In this document: positions 32,092 through 34,821 of the stretch, piece after piece
How the letters are laid out: each line of letters begins with the position of its first letter
Numbering within the stretch: the stretch's first letter is position 1
Source of the DNA: Nitrososphaerales archaeon
Lineage (GTDB): Archaea; Thermoproteota; Nitrososphaeria; Nitrososphaerales; JACPRH01
Length of the DNA: 34,821 nt
Direction of reading: 5' to 3'
NCBI GenBank assembly: GCA_030745655.1
Contig: JASLOE010000008.1
Coordinates: 1-34,821, forward strand
Translations under genes and position numbers: made by a program
Notes under the pieces: model-generated
Told to the model about the DNA's origin: nothing
Databases searched by the model: none
Seen by the model: only the letters and a program-made list of their open reading frames with translations

Positions 32092-33072
32092 CTATTTAGT
32101 CGATTTGAATCTTGTATCAGTTAATTTTGTATTCTCAATTTTGAAGAAAGGTTCTCTAATCGATACTGCCTTCTTGAAGATCTCTCTAATCTTGGCATCA
32201 TCAGCTCCTAATCTCATCGATGATAGAAAATCTATATGATTATGATTCCGAAGTAAACAAGGCTTAAATTTTCCATCATAAGTTATTCTCATTCTATTAC
32301 ATCCCATACAGAATTTGGTATTATGCATAGGTCGTACAATCTCTACAGTAACTCCGTTTTCAAGTTCATATTTCGGTCTTCTGTGGGAAACACGTTCAGT
32401 AGATGCAATAGCTCTATTTTTTAGGCCATTTTCAATTGAATCCAAAGAGATGTTATACTTCCTGTAAAATAATGATTCATTGGGTACAAGTTCAATAAGT
32501 TGCAGTACATTGGTTTTTGAACCACCTATACTTCTGGAAAATTCTATTAGATTATCTATCTCTTCATCATTTATACCTCTCATAACAGTCGTATTCATCT
32601 TAACTGGAAGTAATCCTACCTCAATAGATTTCTTAATTGCTTCAATTGTCTCATCTAATCGGTTAGATCCAGTTAAAATTTTGAACCGTTCACTATTGAG
32701 AGTGTGAAGACTAACATTTACTCTTTTTAATCCATTATCCTTAAGTTTAGAAGCCAGCCTAAAAAGATGAGTTCCATTTGTGCTGATAGAAATCTCTTTC
32801 ACATCTAACTTATTGATACGCCCAACTATTTCTACAATATCTTTTCTAAGGAGAGGTTCTCCACCTGTTAGCTTAATTATGGATATACCGAAACTAGTCA
32901 AAATACGTGTAATTCTTTCTACTTCTTCTGCCCTAATAATATTGTTACTAGCTTCTTTGATACCTTCCCTATGACAAAATTCGCAACTGAAATTACATTC
33001 CGTCGAGCTATTGAGTGATATGCGTGCCTGAGTTACTGGTCTGCCATAAGGGTCTCGAATGGTCAACATCAA
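32092..33072 (-). CDS. moaA: GTP 3',8-cyclase MoaA
   Basis: This 326-residue radical SAM enzyme begins molybdopterin synthesis by converting GTP to 3',8-cyclo-H2GTP. The N-terminal SAM cluster motif is C26-x3-C30-x2-C33. GGEPLLR near 70-76 binds SAM. The C-terminal cluster uses C255, C258 and C272. The terminal GG motif seen in many MoaA proteins is not present (the end is TDTRFKSTK), which may affect activity or just reflect the archaeal branch. MoaE is at 11429. The start could be either of two adjacent Met codons. Confidence 0.93.
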   Translation of the reverse strand: MMLTIRDPYGRPVTQARISLNSSTECNFSCEFCHREGIKEASNNIIRAEEVERITRILTSFGISIIKLTGGEPLLRKDIVEIVGRINKLDVKEISISTNGTHLFRLASKLKDNGLKRVNVSLHTLNSERFKILTGSNRLDETIEAIKKSIEVGLLPVKMNTTVMRGINDEEIDNLIEFSRSIGGSKTNVLQLIELVPNESLFYRKYNISLDSIENGLKNRAIASTERVSHRRPKYELENGVTVEIVRPMHNTKFCMGCNRMRITYDGKFKPCLLRNHNHIDFLSSMRLGADDAKIREIFKKAVSIREPFFKIENTKLTDTRFKSTK

Positions 33073-33177
33073 ATATTGCGTATTTAGTTGGCTATATACC
33101 TGACTATCTACCGGATAATTCTATTTTAGATTTATATGCTGTACTTATTTCTGTCATTGAATAGAAGCTAGATTATT

Positions 33178-34821
33178 ATGGGTTTTGAAGAAGCTGAGAT
33201 ACCGCCCGAACCACAAGAGATACCTCGTAAGTTTATCTGGTTAATAGGTATTGTAATTAGCTTATTTCTTGTTTGGGCTGCCGGTGCTCAACTAATATGG
33301 TTCTGGTTGAATCTTATAGAATTTGGAGAATTATTCGTACGACCTTTTTACTTTGAGATTCTTGGAGGATTGATCTTAGCATCTCTAGCATTATTCAGAG
33401 TAGATTTTAAGAATCGGCGTTCAATTACTTGGTGGCTTACTCGATTAGTTTTGCGAGTCTTAAAAAGTTCCAGGACAGAAATATTAACCATTCCTCCAGA
33501 ATATTTGGAATTTACATACTTCAAACTCACAAAAGGGAAGTTCCTTCTTTGGCAAGTAACAAAAGTTCTTGTTGGAATGATTATCTTCTCAAACATAATA
33601 TTTGGCATGAGCATTCATGCAATGTTTAATGGTTGGGACTCAAACATCTTGAGTATTCCTAATCTATTTGCACTTCCTTTTGTAACACCATCTCTTTCAA
33701 TGACTTACGCTGAACAAACTGTTATACCACTAGTACCAGCACTAACTCTTCTTCTAACCCCTATCTTGACCGTATTAGGTGTTAGATTAATGATTTTAAT
33801 TGGTTTAACCCAAGTAGTTAAAGTAGGAACTTCTATATTCCTTCAATCAACAGAACCTGGGCAACCTGTAAATATTCCAGTAGCAACGATTGAAGCTCTA
33901 ATATCCTTAGCCCTTTTATGGACCGGTGTAAACCTATTCTTTCCATCATATATTGACTACAACACCAAATTCGTTATTGGTGGAGTATTTAGCGTTGGAC
34001 TATTATTTGCAGTATTCTCTTTCTTAGATAGTTCAAGAAGAAGGCGTGTTACACTCAGAACTGGACGTGGTATTCTTCTTCGGGTTGTTACTATCTTGAT
34101 TATTGCAATAATAGCAGGTTCAGCTGTAGCTGTCCAGGATAGTATAGCTGATGCTAGGAAAGTTGAATGGTTGGGTCCGTATACAGCTCAAGAGATATCC
34201 ATAAATCGATATCTTGGCCAAATTGACGAAATAAATGAAGTCCGTTATAATTTTAGTATCTCTCCAGTTGCTCAAAATCAAATAGGTCGATATGTAGCGA
34301 ATCAGAGTAGTCTTCTCAGTAAAATTCGACTCTGGGATTGGCAAGCAGCTTTTGCCAAACTAAAACCAGAAATAGGGCTTATCCCATATGTCGATTTTGA
34401 AGACTCAGATATCCTTCGATTTAACAACACGCTTTATTGGAGCGCTTCAATGAAACCTGTACTCCCAGAAACTATTGAAGAGGGTAATATCTGGTTCAAC
34501 GAACACATGTTTTACACTCACGTTCCAAATGGATTCCTTCTCTTAGAGGGTCAAGATGGTGTGATTGTGGATTCATCAGACTTCTTCGCGCAGAGAGAAA
34601 TATACTACGGTGAAGGAGGCTTATTGGAGAATACATGGGCAGCATACCCAATCGGAAGTGGACGAAGTGCTGAAGTTCCTGGGGACGTATTTTATAATGG
34701 TGAAGGTGGGGTCAATATGCCTCCTCCTCTTAGCTGGATATTTGATTCAACATTCATAGTATCATTCCCAGGTGATACAATTCATTCGCTTAGGTATAGA
34801 GATGTTTATGATAGAATGGAA
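33178..34821 (+). CDS. UPF0182 (COG1615) membrane protein, N-terminal part
   Basis: The frame is open from ATG 33178 to the window end (548 codons), so the C-terminus is missing. The N-terminal half has about seven transmembrane helices (from 21-43 to about 300), followed by a large outer domain (VEWLGPYTAQEISINRYL, then IRLWDWQAAF and GGLLENTW). This matches UPF0182, whose members have seven helices and a long soluble domain; their function is unknown. It lies 105 bases from moaA, divergently. Confidence 0.85.
   Translation, partial: MGFEEAEIPPEPQEIPRKFIWLIGIVISLFLVWAAGAQLIWFWLNLIEFGELFVRPFYFEILGGLILASLALFRVDFKNRRSITWWLTRLVLRVLKSSRTEILTIPPEYLEFTYFKLTKGKFLLWQVTKVLVGMIIFSNIIFGMSIHAMFNGWDSNILSIPNLFALPFVTPSLSMTYAEQTVIPLVPALTLLLTPILTVLGVRLMILIGLTQVVKVGTSIFLQSTEPGQPVNIPVATIEALISLALLWTGVNLFFPSYIDYNTKFVIGGVFSVGLLFAVFSFLDSSRRRRVTLRTGRGILLRVVTILIIAIIAGSAVAVQDSIADARKVEWLGPYTAQEISINRYLGQIDEINEVRYNFSISPVAQNQIGRYVANQSSLLSKIRLWDWQAAFAKLKPEIGLIPYVDFEDSDILRFNNTLYWSASMKPVLPETIEEGNIWFNEHMFYTHVPNGFLLLEGQDGVIVDSSDFFAQREIYYGEGGLLENTWAAYPIGSGRSAEVPGDVFYNGEGGVNMPPPLSWIFDSTFIVSFPGDTIHSLRYRDVYDRME

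Noticed and set aside
1-34821. CRISPR array or transposase
   Set aside because: No series of regularly spaced repeats and no DDE or Tyr-recombinase motifs were seen; the only repeats are the short ones listed.

Overview
The window is about 34.8 kb of AT-rich DNA from an archaeon. The domain call rests on several genes: a hypusine-type translation factor aIF5A, the rRNA nuclease Nob1 with its zinc ribbon, an eRF1-superfamily protein, tRNA genes interrupted outside the anticodon loop, TATA boxes close to starts, and frequent TTG/GTG starts. The mix of an archaeal informational core with two-domain assimilatory nitrite/sulfite reductase, GTP-type PEP carboxykinase, LsrF-like aldolase, retinol-dehydrogenase-like SDRs and molybdopterin genes looks most like the Nitrososphaerota (Thaumarchaeota) or a neighbouring lineage. 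That placement is inference. No amo genes or rRNA are present to settle it.

Layout. 1-6.5 kb: the 3' end of an aspartase gene, a secreted GH92 alpha-mannosidase, an SDR oxidoreductase, a zinc-ribbon protein, and two convergent membrane-anchored proteins with lysostaphin/M23-like features. 6.6-9.8 kb: an interrupted tRNA-Phe, a glyoxalase-like protein, then aIF5A, a Xaa-Pro peptidase and an unknown protein, all on the minus strand. 9.8-14.5 kb: NAD kinase, Nob1 and MoaE on plus, then a minus-strand cluster of nitrite/sulfite reductase, an overlooked 54-residue protein and a two-domain rhodanese. 14.6-18.2 kb: tRNA-Ala(GGC), a surface beta-propeller-like protein, a dual-specificity phosphatase, and a short segment carrying a Vms1/eRF1-like release-factor gene. 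This segment lies between tRNA-Ala(CGC) and a copy of that tRNA's 3' end. 18.2-25.4 kb: a structured intergenic element, the TldE/TldD pair, a polytopic membrane protein, tRNA-His with a T-arm insertion, a second SDR, a YCII protein, an LsrF-like aldolase and a zinc alcohol dehydrogenase. 25.5-34.8 kb: a 46-residue CxC/H/H protein, a 565-residue coiled-coil protein of unknown function, PEP carboxykinase, a 55-residue protein, a CDF metal transporter with three C-terminal domains, HtpX, MoaA, and the start of a UPF0182 membrane protein that runs off the end.

How genes fit together. Reductive N/S metabolism (siroheme reductase plus sulfurtransferase) and molybdopterin synthesis (MoaE, MoaA) are represented. 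Central carbon metabolism is represented by PEPCK, aspartase and the LsrF-like aldolase. Membrane and protein quality control is represented by HtpX, TldD/E and the Vms1-like hydrolase.

The signals most worth a second look are three: the tRNA-bounded release-factor segment with its two hairpin-rich flanks, the very short non-canonical tRNA introns in three of four tRNAs, and the reductase whose two halves both keep the full cysteine quartet for a siroheme-[4Fe-4S] centre.
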